From positions 186,001-250,000 of the forward strand of contig NZ_CP034464.1 in the NCBI RefSeq assembly GCF_003955735.1: 64,000 nucleotides of DNA, written 5' to 3'. Below the pieces are notes generated by a model that worked only from the letters and a program-made list of their open reading frames with translations, searched no databases and was not told the origin of the DNA. Positions 1 to 8,751 of this stretch are shown here, piece by piece. Made by a program: the position numbers and the translations under genes. Each line of letters begins with the position of its first letter. Positions within the stretch are counted from its first letter, which is position 1. The DNA comes from Undibacterium parvum (GTDB lineage Bacteria; Pseudomonadota; Gammaproteobacteria; Burkholderiales; Burkholderiaceae_D).

Positions 1-1
1 T

Positions 2-493
2 TAAAAGTTCAGGCTGCAAAGGCAATGCTCTCTGCAGCAAGGCGATCAGGGCGCGATATTCGGCATCGCTACTATCGCCATAAGCTGCATCTTGGGATAT
101 TTTAAATTGACGGCCATCCGGTGCGATCAACAGCGCACCTATGCCGCAACGACCGGGATTGGGATGGGCCGAACCATCAAACCAGGCTTGCCATGCATGG
201 GCTGGTGCTTGCTGCTGCAATTGCCGCGCGCGGCGCGCAGCTACTTTGCGTTGCCGAACCGCTGCCAATTTACTCCCCAACATGGCGCGTTGTGCGGCGC
301 GTTGTGCGAGTAATTGCGACCACCCTGCCAGACCAGCGAGCGCGGCAATCTCCTCTAAAATCTCCAGCAGCGCCAACTCTTGCGAGAAGCCACGCTGACG
401 CGCCAAGCGTCGGCCCGCAACTTTTTCAGCGTGAAAAGCCATCGCGAGCAGAAGCTGGTACTGCTCTGAAAGTTCAAGTTCAGGTTTTTGCAT
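2..493 (-). CDS. RNase HI-like protein, 3' end outside window
   Basis: The reading frame starts at the ATG at 493 and runs off the left edge, giving 164 visible residues. The N-terminal ~100 residues are helical and rich in Gln/Ala/Arg; a ribonuclease H fold begins at residue ~104 with WFDGSAHPNPG, the first catalytic Asp motif, followed by a Glu in SDAEYRALIALL (residue ~145), the usual second acidic position. The remaining catalytic Asp and His would lie beyond the edge. RNase HI family proteins cleave RNA in RNA:DNA hybrids. The N-terminal extension separates it from plain RnhA, so it is probably the accessory RNase HI-like type rather than the housekeeping enzyme. Confidence 0.8.
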   Translation of the reverse strand, partial: MQKPELELSEQYQLLLAMAFHAEKVAGRRLARQRGFSQELALLEILEEIAALAGLAGWSQLLAQRAAQRAMLGSKLAAVRQRKVAARRARQLQQQAPAHAWQAWFDGSAHPNPGRCGIGALLIAPDGRQFKISQDAAYGDSSDAEYRALIALLQRALPLQPELL

Positions 494-622
494 GGAATAT
501 TCCACTGGAACTTTTTATGTATTTTTTACTCATAGTAAAATAACACGTTTCTATTTCCATTGCGAAACTAATTTTTAGTGTTTCGTTTTAACTCAAGCAC
601 CCACCTATCATCCAAGACGCTC

Positions 623-1183
623 ATGCCAACATCTAATGCCATTCTTCCTCCTAGTAAACTGCTAATGCTACTGCTCGCTGCCATCAGCGCCGGCCTCAGT
701 GCCTGCGCCTCTAGCCCCGCCAGCAAGATCGTCGTGCCAGAGAACCTGCAAGTGCCTGCTGCTCAGCAATTCCTGGCAGAGACCAATGCCAGCGGTGTGC
801 AAATTTACACCTGCAGCACCAGCAAAACCGACGTCAATAAATATGAATGGAGTTTCAAGGCACCGGAAGCCGAGCTATTCAATGCCAACGGGAAAAAAAT
901 CGGCAAGCACTACGCTGGCCCTAGTTGGGAATCAGAGGATGGCAGCAAGGTCGTCGCTGAAGTCAAAGCACGCAATGATGGCCCTGTCGCCAGCGCCATC
1001 CCTTGGTTATTGCTCTCTGCGAAGTCGACTTCCGGCAACGGTGTATTTAGCAAAGTGAGCTACATACAACGTCTGGCGACCGAAGCTGGCAAAGCCCCCG
1101 TCGATGGCTGCAGCAAGGCCAATTTCGGCTCGGAATTGCGGGTGCCGTACACCGCCCTTTATCGATATTTCACGGCTGCGTAA
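623..1183 (+). CDS. DUF3455 lipoprotein
   Basis: The protein has a signal peptide ending in the lipobox LSAC (Cys about residue 28 from the ATG at 623), so it is expected to be lipid-anchored. The mature part matches the DUF3455 pattern: VPENLQVP near the start, GVQIYTC, a W-x-F-KAPEAELF segment, HYAGPSWES, then VSYIQRLAT and a C-terminal VPYTALYRYF. Function is unknown; members are small exported proteins in proteobacteria. A GTG at 578 would add 15 residues, but the ATG at 623 leaves a normal signal peptide. It stands alone and converges with the phytase gene. Confidence 0.8.
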   Translation: MPTSNAILPPSKLLMLLLAAISAGLSACASSPASKIVVPENLQVPAAQQFLAETNASGVQIYTCSTSKTDVNKYEWSFKAPEAELFNANGKKIGKHYAGPSWESEDGSKVVAEVKARNDGPVASAIPWLLLSAKSTSGNGVFSKVSYIQRLATEAGKAPVDGCSKANFGSELRVPYTALYRYFTAA

Positions 1184-1196
1184 TTTTCCAGGTCAA

Positions 1197-1226
1197 GCCA
1201 GCCTATAGCATCGCGCCTAGGCTGGC
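1197..1226. terminator. Hairpin between convergent genes
   Basis: Perfect 9-bp arms (gccagccta / taggctggc) lie just after the DUF3455 stop codon. No T-run follows, so it is at best a weak or factor-assisted terminator for the convergent pair. Confidence 0.4.
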
Positions 1227-1390
1227 AAGCACCTGCTTATGAGACATACTCCCCTCTATTTTTAAATAAACATAGGCTTAGCGCATACGTTTATTGCGCG
1301 TTAAAAAATATACAGGGAGGGGGTATATTACATTTATCCGATAATGTGAGACGCAGCCAGAGCCATCATGTACGCCGATTTTTACTTTCA

Positions 1391-3310
1391 TTAGTCAGGC
1401 AGTTGTAGCGCTCTTGCGATGTCGGACCACGCCACATATTTAAAGTTTTGCGGACCGTCAGGCAATCGTTTATTCCCATCCTGCACCACTAACATTCCGC
1501 GACTAAACTTTCCACCGAAGTTGGCCGAACTCACATCCAGACCATCCGTTTCTGAGCTGCCATCGATGCCTGCGGCTAAATTGATACCGATGCTAAACTT
1601 GCCACGCAGACGGTAAGGTGCTTGCGCATCCAGCACTAGATAAGTGCTATCGCCCTGACTAGAGACAATCAGATAATCATGCTTAGCACCATAATAAATC
1701 GCCATACCTTCCACATCCGCCTTGAGGTTTTCAGCGACCGGCAAGATCATGCTTAGCGCGGGATCGCTCTCCGCCTTGGCGGAAGCTTGCCAGACACCGC
1801 GCTTCTCTTCCCCTAGAAAAAGCCTGGCGTTACGGTCATCGGCGACGCAGCCTTCGGGCTGACTATCCACCTTAAAACGGCGCACTACCCGGCCGGTAAA
1901 GCCCTGCGCCGATCGTTCTATGCGTATCTGCTGAAAGCGACCATCCTTGTCATTGACAAATACCTCTAAGCCCCCAGTCACTGGCTGATACAGGCAAGTG
2001 CCATAAATTTTGTCTAGGTCAGTGGCGATGCGCGCACTTTCCGTCACCTCACCATTGGCCGCTATCTCAAACAGCACCAGACTATTTTCATCGCGCTGTG
2101 TGGCCACTGCCAGATCGTAAGTTTGCTGTGCAAATTGCAGGTTTTGACGCAAATCCACATTATTCAAACGTCCGCTCTCCAGCAACTGCCTTTGTTTGCC
2201 CTGCAAATCATAGACTAGCAAACCTTGCTTTTTATTCGTACCCATTACTCTCGATAGCGAGGTATCGTTGGCATGAACCCAAATTGCCGGATCATCCGCA
2301 GCATCACCGTAACGCGCGACAGGATCGGTTTGTACTTGCGGCGCTACGATCACGATGGGCAGACTCTGCGCCCGCTGCTGCGTGGCTGCACTGTGCTGCC
2401 ATGCTGGTCTGCGCACATGCCAGCTCTTGGCCGTTTCGTCACGCAGCAAGAGTTGTATGCCGCTGGCGTCTTGCCTTAAGCTGATTTGATCGATTTCATG
2501 TTTATACGCCAGCCGCTGTACTGGCAACGCCTGCCACGTGCCTTGATGTTGACGCAATAAATGGAGATTTTCGCCTTTGGCGTCGAGTACGGCCACACCA
2601 CCCGGCAGCACCGCAAGAGCACCGGCGCCGCCCCGCAAACCACCAAATGGCGCGCGCAAAATCAACGGCTGATGCTGGCCGATTGCCGCCGCGCCTTCCG
2701 GATCGGCCCCATAAGCCCACAATCCCAGATTGCTTTCACTGACAAACAGAGTATGGGTATGGTCGTCGCTACGGCAATGCTTAGCTTGCGCTGGCAAGGC
2801 CAGCTTACGGACCAGCTTACGTAGATCGCCCTGCATCACCCATTGCTCGCTCAAACCATCTTTTCCTACTAAAAATAGATAATCGAGCTGCTGCGCATCG
2901 CGGTATAGACAGATGGTCTCGACCGCAAATGTAGGCATAGGAAAAGCCGCTTGCGCGTGCAAAGTGCCCGCCTTCAGATCGACCAGAATAGGCAGCGCCC
3001 GCTGGGTATCGGCGTCGAGCACTATCGCCAGCGCGCCCTGTGCATGCGAGCGGGTGTCCAGATGTTTGGCACGCATAGGCAGTTTCGCCAACTGCTTGCC
3101 CTTGGCGTCGAACAGACGCAAGGCTTGTTTGTCTAGCGCCAGCCAGGCACCGTCAGGCAAGGCCGCTAATTCTTGGGCTTTAGCCAGTTCTGCCGGGACA
3201 CTCACAGGCAACGCGTCAGAAACACGGGACGGGCGGGCTGCACAGACCAGCTGCGTCAGCATCAATACGGCGGCCACGCAAAATTGATGACTTAGATTTT
3301 TGATTTTCAT
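1391..3310 (-). CDS. Beta-propeller phytase, two-domain form
   Basis: Secreted 3-phytase-like protein of about 639 residues. From the ATG at 3310 it has a signal peptide (MKIKNLSHQ... to VCA-ARP); the ATG at 3349 would add 13 unhelpful residues. The C-terminal half holds the beta-propeller phytase motifs in order: GDAADDPAIWVH, GTNKKQGLLVYDL, NNVDLR, PEGCVADD, FLGEEKRGVW, VEGMAIYY and SSETDGLDV, which in characterised members bind the calcium ions used in phytate hydrolysis. The N-terminal ~310 residues look like a diverged, probably inactive propeller domain, as in known dual-domain phytases. It follows a TonB-dependent receptor on the same strand, a common partnership suggesting release and uptake of phytate or its products. 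Confidence 0.88.
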   Translation of the reverse strand: MKIKNLSHQFCVAAVLMLTQLVCAARPSRVSDALPVSVPAELAKAQELAALPDGAWLALDKQALRLFDAKGKQLAKLPMRAKHLDTRSHAQGALAIVLDADTQRALPILVDLKAGTLHAQAAFPMPTFAVETICLYRDAQQLDYLFLVGKDGLSEQWVMQGDLRKLVRKLALPAQAKHCRSDDHTHTLFVSESNLGLWAYGADPEGAAAIGQHQPLILRAPFGGLRGGAGALAVLPGGVAVLDAKGENLHLLRQHQGTWQALPVQRLAYKHEIDQISLRQDASGIQLLLRDETAKSWHVRRPAWQHSAATQQRAQSLPIVIVAPQVQTDPVARYGDAADDPAIWVHANDTSLSRVMGTNKKQGLLVYDLQGKQRQLLESGRLNNVDLRQNLQFAQQTYDLAVATQRDENSLVLFEIAANGEVTESARIATDLDKIYGTCLYQPVTGGLEVFVNDKDGRFQQIRIERSAQGFTGRVVRRFKVDSQPEGCVADDRNARLFLGEEKRGVWQASAKAESDPALSMILPVAENLKADVEGMAIYYGAKHDYLIVSSQGDSTYLVLDAQAPYRLRGKFSIGINLAAGIDGSSETDGLDVSSANFGGKFSRGMLVVQDGNKRLPDGPQNFKYVAWSDIARALQLPD

Positions 3311-3373
3311 GAAATATTTCGACGACTTCACTCTTACATCCCTGCCCATGTGGACAAAGACAATTTAAAAAAC

Positions 3374-3446
3374 AGCATGCCCGCTGGCGCAGTATCCATG
3401 CGCCTTAGCGGCCAGCCTGGCTGGCAAGGCGCATGGATACTACCGC
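3374..3446. repeat. Palindromic repeat, family A copy 1
   Basis: Perfect 15-bp arms 3392-3406 and 3426-3440 (gtatccatgcgcctt / aaggcgcatggatac). It belongs to the dispersed hairpin family found in at least ten places here, with core gcgcatattccatgcg / cgcatggaatatgcgc. Confidence 0.75.
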
Positions 3447-3481
3447 TCCAGCCTGGCAGCCGGTGAATTTTAAGATTAACG

Positions 3482-3645
3482 TAACTGTTCAGCCTGCTAG
3501 GAGCACGACAAAAACAACTAAGACCTCTCAACGCTGAGACGCCGAGACGCCGAGGAAAAACGGAGAACTACTTTACCGTTCTCCGCGTCTCAGCGCCTCT
3601 GCGGTGAGGGGTTTTGACTTTCTTCATATTAGGCTGAATAGTAAG
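3482..3645. repeat. Inverted-repeat element, family B copy 1
   Basis: Ends are inverted (taactgttcagcc at 3482, ggctgaatagtaa near 3645). Inside are nested inverted segments: gctgagacgc / gcgtctcagc and cggagaac / gttctccg. The right half, including the stretch ggtgaggggttttgactttc, recurs at 36632-36708. It lies between the phytase and TonB receptor genes and looks like a small non-coding mobile element. Confidence 0.65.
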
Positions 3646-3662
3646 GATTTACTTAATCAGGC

Positions 3663-6248
3663 CTAGAATAAGCTCGCTTTCAGGCTTAACTTATAGCTGC
3701 GTCCGTATTGCTCATACTGTGCGTTGTAAGGCGTGCTGCCTTGATATACATAGTATTTTTCATTGTTCAGATTGCTGGCTTCAAAGATCAGCTGCAGGCG
3801 CTTATTGATTTGGTAGGCGCAAGAAAAATCCAATTGTTTTTGCGCGTCGACAATGCGATCCTGATCTGCCTTAAGTATGTCGCTGCCCATTTCCAGCAGG
3901 TAGGCTGATTTGTAATTGAGTGCCAGACGCGTGCTGAGCGCACCCTGTTCGTAGCCCAGCATCAGATTCACAATCTGATCCGACTGACTAGGCAAGCTGA
4001 TGCTGCGCGACAAACTCTTGCCAGCAGCGCTATCGTAACGACTCACGGTGGCGCTAGAACTACTCAAGGTGGTATTTACACCAAACAATAAGCCATTCCA
4101 GGGCGCCGGCAAACGGCTCAGAGTTTGCGTATAAGCGAGCTCTATGCCCCTCACTTTGGCGGCATCCCCATTGGCATACGAGCTAGCACTGGTATAGCCC
4201 AGCCATTTTCCGCTACCTGCCAGATTGGTCGAATAGGTGAAATCCTTAATATCTTTGTAAAACAGATAGGCCGACACACTACCGTCGCCCCCCAGAATGC
4301 GTTCTACGCCCAGATCCAGATTAGCCGCTTTGAGCGGTTTCAAATCAGGATTGCCAATCACCGCTTCGCTGTTACTCACCAGATTGATGCCGGGTGCCAG
4401 CTGGCTAAAATTGGCACGCACCACGGCATTGGTCCAGGCCGCTCTGACGCTGGTGTGTTTATCCAGCTCATAGCGGGCCTGCAAGGATGGCAGCCAATTG
4501 GTATAGGCATTCTCGCGCTGTAGCGCCTGCAATTTTGTCCCGGACACCTGGCTACCGCTGGCGTCAAAGCTGGTTTTCTCCATCCTCACGCCCGCCAAGA
4601 CATGCCAGGCGTCGCTATCAAATGCATTTTGCAGATACGCCGCATCAATATCTTCATGCATGCGGTAGTCATTCAGATTCGACTCCAGTACTAGTTTGGC
4701 AGCATCGCGATTCAAGCCTGCCACCCGCGCCCGTATCAGTGCAGGATTAATTCCCTGGCCTATGCGCCCCAATTGATAGTCGAGCGGTTCCTGGACAAAA
4801 TCTGTCAGTGCAGTCGGACCAGCACCCCAGTAGTTCGCGCTGGATGATTTACTACTGTTATACAGCCATTGATTGGTATCATTGGTTTTTTCGCGGCGGC
4901 TACTTTTGGCACCGAATTTAAGCGTGGATTCAAACTGATCGAGCTGAAACTTGCGGGCCAGGTCAACTTTGGCATGTTGCACACTGTCTTGTGACAAGCG
5001 TTGCTGCAAGGTGATTGCATTGAGGCTATAACTGGCAGGCGCATACAAGCTGGCAGGCCCGACTAACTGCGGCATCTGGCTATTGTAAAATCCTACCCCG
5101 GAAAAATTACTATTCCCACGGAAACGCGCATCATTAATAGCTTCTGGCGTATCATCGCTGGCCTTGCTGCTCGCCAGATTTACGTCTAACGTCCAATGCT
5201 TATATTTTTGCCCGGTCCCTAGCACTACAGAACTGATATTTTGCGTGTATTTACGTTGCCGCAAGCGTCGCTCGCCACGAGCGCTAGCGCTGCCACCCTC
5301 AGCCACCGCACCACCACTAATATTACTGATGGTGAGACGATCACGTACCTCATCATCGCTGAAATCACTCAAAAAACTACGCAAAAAATAGCTGCTGTGC
5401 TTACTCGGCCGGAAATCGAGATTGAATGCAAAGGCGCGCCGTTCGCGCACCGGCAGATAATCGCGCAATTCAAATCCGCCCACTTTGGCATCGCTGCCTG
5501 AGCCTGTCCAGGCGCCGCCAGTTTCTACATTATCCGATCCAAATTCACGTTTTTCCAAACTGATGCCGAGTGCCACGCCGAGCTTGCCATCCATGAAACG
5601 ATCGGCCCATGCCGCGCCAAGATTGGGGCTGGTCTTGCCGGTATTCTCATCATAGTTGGCGCCCGCATTGAGGGTCAGCATTTTGCCTGGAATATCAAAC
5701 GCCGATAAGGTCTTTACCTCGGTAGTGCCGCCCAACGAATTGGCGTCCTGCTCTGGCATTAAGGTCTTAGTCACTTCCAGTGTACGGATCAAACCAGCCG
5801 GCAAAATATCGAGCGCCACCGCACGTCGGCTAGCTTCTGGAGACGGTACCAAAGCGCCATTGATAGTGACCGCATTGAGATCAGCACCGATACCACGCAC
5901 CGTGACATAACGCCCTTCCCCCTGATCGCGCTGCACAGAAATACCCGGCAGACGAGCCAGTGCCTCGGCGGCGTTTTTATCCGGTAAGCCACCGATATCA
6001 TCACTACTGATGACGCTGACGATGTTATCGGCTTTTTCTTGTGCGGCTATCGAATTGCGCAAGCTGGCGCGTTGGCCATTGATCTGCACACTAGCTGGCT
6101 GCGCCTCGACTGCTTGCGCGTGGACGCTGCTAGCAACAGTAATGAGGCCGCCAAAGGCAGTCAACAGACATAGGTTTAAGGCTGAAAGACGGCCGCATTT
6201 GGGGGATTTTGCGTGGAGAGTACGACGGGTAACTGGCAAGGTTTTCAT
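3663..6248 (-). CDS. TonB-dependent outer-membrane receptor
   Basis: 861 residues, the normal size. A signal peptide ends near SSVHAQA. The plug domain follows (residues ~60-190: IVSVISSDDIGGLPDKNAAEALARLPGI, VRGIGADLNAVTINGALV, EVTKTLMPEQDANSLGG), then a beta-barrel ending YGRSYKLSLKASLF with the terminal Phe used for outer-membrane insertion. It most resembles the receptor class with the GIGADLNAVTING plug signature. It lies just upstream of the phytase on the same strand, so an inositol phosphate or a released product is a plausible ligand; this is inferred from context only. Confidence 0.9.
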   Translation of the reverse strand: MKTLPVTRRTLHAKSPKCGRLSALNLCLLTAFGGLITVASSVHAQAVEAQPASVQINGQRASLRNSIAAQEKADNIVSVISSDDIGGLPDKNAAEALARLPGISVQRDQGEGRYVTVRGIGADLNAVTINGALVPSPEASRRAVALDILPAGLIRTLEVTKTLMPEQDANSLGGTTEVKTLSAFDIPGKMLTLNAGANYDENTGKTSPNLGAAWADRFMDGKLGVALGISLEKREFGSDNVETGGAWTGSGSDAKVGGFELRDYLPVRERRAFAFNLDFRPSKHSSYFLRSFLSDFSDDEVRDRLTISNISGGAVAEGGSASARGERRLRQRKYTQNISSVVLGTGQKYKHWTLDVNLASSKASDDTPEAINDARFRGNSNFSGVGFYNSQMPQLVGPASLYAPASYSLNAITLQQRLSQDSVQHAKVDLARKFQLDQFESTLKFGAKSSRREKTNDTNQWLYNSSKSSSANYWGAGPTALTDFVQEPLDYQLGRIGQGINPALIRARVAGLNRDAAKLVLESNLNDYRMHEDIDAAYLQNAFDSDAWHVLAGVRMEKTSFDASGSQVSGTKLQALQRENAYTNWLPSLQARYELDKHTSVRAAWTNAVVRANFSQLAPGINLVSNSEAVIGNPDLKPLKAANLDLGVERILGGDGSVSAYLFYKDIKDFTYSTNLAGSGKWLGYTSASSYANGDAAKVRGIELAYTQTLSRLPAPWNGLLFGVNTTLSSSSATVSRYDSAAGKSLSRSISLPSQSDQIVNLMLGYEQGALSTRLALNYKSAYLLEMGSDILKADQDRIVDAQKQLDFSCAYQINKRLQLIFEASNLNNEKYYVYQGSTPYNAQYEQYGRSYKLSLKASLF

Positions 6249-6697
6249 AAAATAAATTCAGCTGGCGTGAGGGAAAGCACGGAGTGTAGAAGCCGAATAT
6301 GACGCTTACGTGACAGCCACAGCGTGCCAGCTAGTGACTGGCACACTTAGCCCTTATTTTCTACCCGCCAGTCCGAAAAATGAGCCAGATTGACTGCTCA
6401 TCCGTATGATATCCACTAGCTGCTTGCCCTCCTGTGCAAGGCTCATGCCGATGATCGTGAGCTGTTTTGCCCCGCGTTGTGATTTTGCATCAATCGCCCC
6501 TGATTCTCGTCTCAACATCCGCATGTCATGCGCCTGTCACCTGCAAACGCTATCCTCGCGCACTTGTTTTTATTTAGAATTTACGCAAAATTGCTCCCGC
6601 TACGCGCGCCGCCGCACACCAAGCTTTAGGACGGAATGGCAGATAGCAGGATGCGGGCAAGTTTGCATCAGTCAATGATTATCTACGTTCCGGCACC
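6249..6697. other. 449-bp intergenic region upstream of divergent genes
   Basis: No convincing gene. It separates the TonB receptor (minus) from the GGDEF protein (plus) and holds one clear inverted repeat, gtgccag-7 nt-ctggcac at 6324-6344, about 80 bp upstream of the receptor start, which may be a regulatory site. Confidence 0.5.
6324..6344. promoter_or_regulatory. Inverted repeat upstream of TonB receptor
   Basis: 7-7-7 inverted repeat gtgccag / ctggcac. Its position suggests an operator or leader hairpin of the receptor gene; no regulator can be assigned. Confidence 0.35.
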
Positions 6698-7618
6698 TTG
6701 ACAGAAAAGACCCTTAGCATGCTCAGACTACATCGACCTTTGTTGACTGGCGCAATAATTGCGCTACTGCTGTGCCTGATCGCCTATGCCAGCAAAGGCA
6801 CGCTCAAACCTATGCAACGCTGGCAATGGATGGATATCATAGGCGAAGGCGGCACGGCCATCATGGCCGGGGTCTGGCTCTTGATGCTACTGAGTAGTCG
6901 CCCTCGTGGCTTGGTCACCACTTTACTGGCAAGCGGCTTGGCAGCAATCATGCTAGGCGAATGGGCCGATTGTCTGGACGAATTTTTTGTCATTCCTAAA
7001 GAGCAAACTTGGGATAATTTTCTGGAAGCAGCATTCATGTTGGGCGGCATGTTGACCCTGACGGCAGGCATGTATTACTGGCGTCAGGAACAATTTAGAC
7101 TCAACGAGCATTTGCAAAAACGTGAGCGTTTATTTAGAAATCATCGCGCTTTCGATAGAATTACTCAACTCGCCACGGCCGACTATCTGCGCGAACAAAT
7201 CACGCTAGAACAACACCGAAAACCAGACGCAAGCTGTGCCGTGGCATTACTAGACATCGATGATTTCCACTTGATCAATCGTCGTTTTGGACAGGAGCAA
7301 GGCGATGCTGTGCTACAAGCGGTAGGTCACATGCTCTTACTTAATTTACGCAATGAAGATTTACTCTGTCGCTACGCGGGCGATCGCTTCGCTATTTTGA
7401 TGCCGGAAACCAGTCTTGCCAGCGCCGAGTCTTGCGCACAGCATCTATGTTTTATGCTGGCGCATATGCAACATCGCGCTTCGGGCGAGCTGATCAAAAT
7501 TAGTATGCGCCACGCCTGCACCACCGCAGACACCTGTGCCGATGCCGTGCTGGCACGTTTAAACCTGGCCTTAGAACCACTTGCCACCAGCGAGCACACC
7601 ACACTGGCGGCCGCGTGA
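6698..7618 (+). CDS. Membrane GGDEF-domain protein, degenerate signature
   Basis: 306 residues. Four hydrophobic segments lie in the first ~130 residues, followed by a GGDEF domain (residues ~155-295) with LLDIDDFHLINRRFGQEQGD. The signature motif reads AGDRF instead of GG[DE]EF; replacing the catalytic Glu by Arg should remove diguanylate cyclase activity, so this is more likely a sensor or binding protein than an enzyme (inference from the motif). TTG at 6698 or ATG at 6719 could start it. The stop overlaps the next gene's GTG by 4 bases, so it is co-translated with the AraC-type regulator. Confidence 0.82.
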   Translation: MTEKTLSMLRLHRPLLTGAIIALLLCLIAYASKGTLKPMQRWQWMDIIGEGGTAIMAGVWLLMLLSSRPRGLVTTLLASGLAAIMLGEWADCLDEFFVIPKEQTWDNFLEAAFMLGGMLTLTAGMYYWRQEQFRLNEHLQKRERLFRNHRAFDRITQLATADYLREQITLEQHRKPDASCAVALLDIDDFHLINRRFGQEQGDAVLQAVGHMLLLNLRNEDLLCRYAGDRFAILMPETSLASAESCAQHLCFMLAHMQHRASGELIKISMRHACTTADTCADAVLARLNLALEPLATSEHTTLAAA

Positions 7619-8679
7619 TTGCCTATCTGCAGGAGCATGAGTGCAGCATTCCTATCCAGTACCAACCGGCCTTAGTGCTAGGCTACGCAGATAGCCGCGA
7701 GCTCAATCGCATCGACATCATGCCGGACACACTGCAAGGGCCAGGCGATAAAGTACAGCATTTACAGCACCAGCTTGACCATGATGAGCGCATTAGCCCT
7801 AGCCACTATCTGCAATTATTGAAAAACTTAATCCGGGCATTGGATAGTGCCGATACCAGTTTTATGCTGGGCCAGCAGATGCTGCCAGGTCATTACGGGG
7901 AAGTGAGTCACGCTCTGTTACAAGCGCCAAATTTGCGTCAGGCTTTGCATATATTGGTGCGTTATCAAAGCAAACTCTGTCCGTTATTGCAGCCACGTTT
8001 CAGAGAGGAAGCTGGGATCGCGATACTGTATTGGAGCGATAGTTTTGGCGCGCCCAGCCTGCTCCCATTCCTGGTAGAAATGCATATGACCGCGGTAACA
8101 AGTATGTGCCGTTGGCTCAGTGGCGAACGACTAGCATGGCGTTTTTGTTTTAACCGTAGTAGCCCTAGGCATAACGAGCAACATCGTCTGCATTTAGGGG
8201 CTGATTTACGTTTTAATTGTCAGCTCGACGCCATGCTGATCAATGCCACATGCTTGGACCGTCCCTGGCCACGAGGCAACGCGATGGCAAGCACACTGAT
8301 ACTGCAAAATTTGGAGCAGCAAGCTCTGCTTGCACCTGTCCTGCCTAGCCTGCTCGGAGCAGTGTATGACTACCTGCTCCGCAACATCCGCACCGCACCC
8401 AATCTGGAAACCTGCGCGCACGACTTTGGCATCAGCCCAGCAACCATGAAGCGTCATCTGACGCGTCACGGCACGCACTTCCAGGCAGAGCTAGACCAGG
8501 TTCGCACTCATGTCGCGCTACATTTATTTCAAAGCTTAGGCTACGATAACGAGGCGGTCGCCAGCTATCTCGGTTTTCATGATAGCAACAACTTCCGCCG
8601 CTCGTTTAAACGCTGGACCGGGCAGACTCCAAGCCTGATGCGCGATGCCCTACTGGCCGGCACCATGAATTTCAATTAA
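7615..8679 (+). CDS. AraC-family regulator
   Basis: 354 residues. The N-terminal part (~20-210) matches the arabinose-binding-like domain of OruR/ArgR-type AraC regulators (LGQQMLPGHYGEVSHALLQAPNLRQAL). The C-terminal 100 residues are an AraC double helix-turn-helix: CAHDFGISPATMKRHL, and the signature VASYLGFHDSNNFRRSFKRWTGQTP. The GTG start overlaps the upstream GGDEF-protein stop by 4 bases (GTGA). Translational coupling to a membrane GGDEF-like protein suggests that protein affects this regulator; target genes are not apparent. Confidence 0.85.
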   Translation: MIAYLQEHECSIPIQYQPALVLGYADSRELNRIDIMPDTLQGPGDKVQHLQHQLDHDERISPSHYLQLLKNLIRALDSADTSFMLGQQMLPGHYGEVSHALLQAPNLRQALHILVRYQSKLCPLLQPRFREEAGIAILYWSDSFGAPSLLPFLVEMHMTAVTSMCRWLSGERLAWRFCFNRSSPRHNEQHRLHLGADLRFNCQLDAMLINATCLDRPWPRGNAMASTLILQNLEQQALLAPVLPSLLGAVYDYLLRNIRTAPNLETCAHDFGISPATMKRHLTRHGTHFQAELDQVRTHVALHLFQSLGYDNEAVASYLGFHDSNNFRRSFKRWTGQTPSLMRDALLAGTMNFN

Positions 8680-8751
8680 CCCGAACAGCAGCCCCGATCT
8701 GCATAGACAAGCTGTGCTCACCTATGCAACTATGTTTCGGGATTATGCGAT

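Noticed and set aside
6406-6678. A 90-codon frame in the region upstream of the GGDEF gene
   Set aside because: No ribosome site, no recognisable family, unusual composition; more likely part of a regulatory region.
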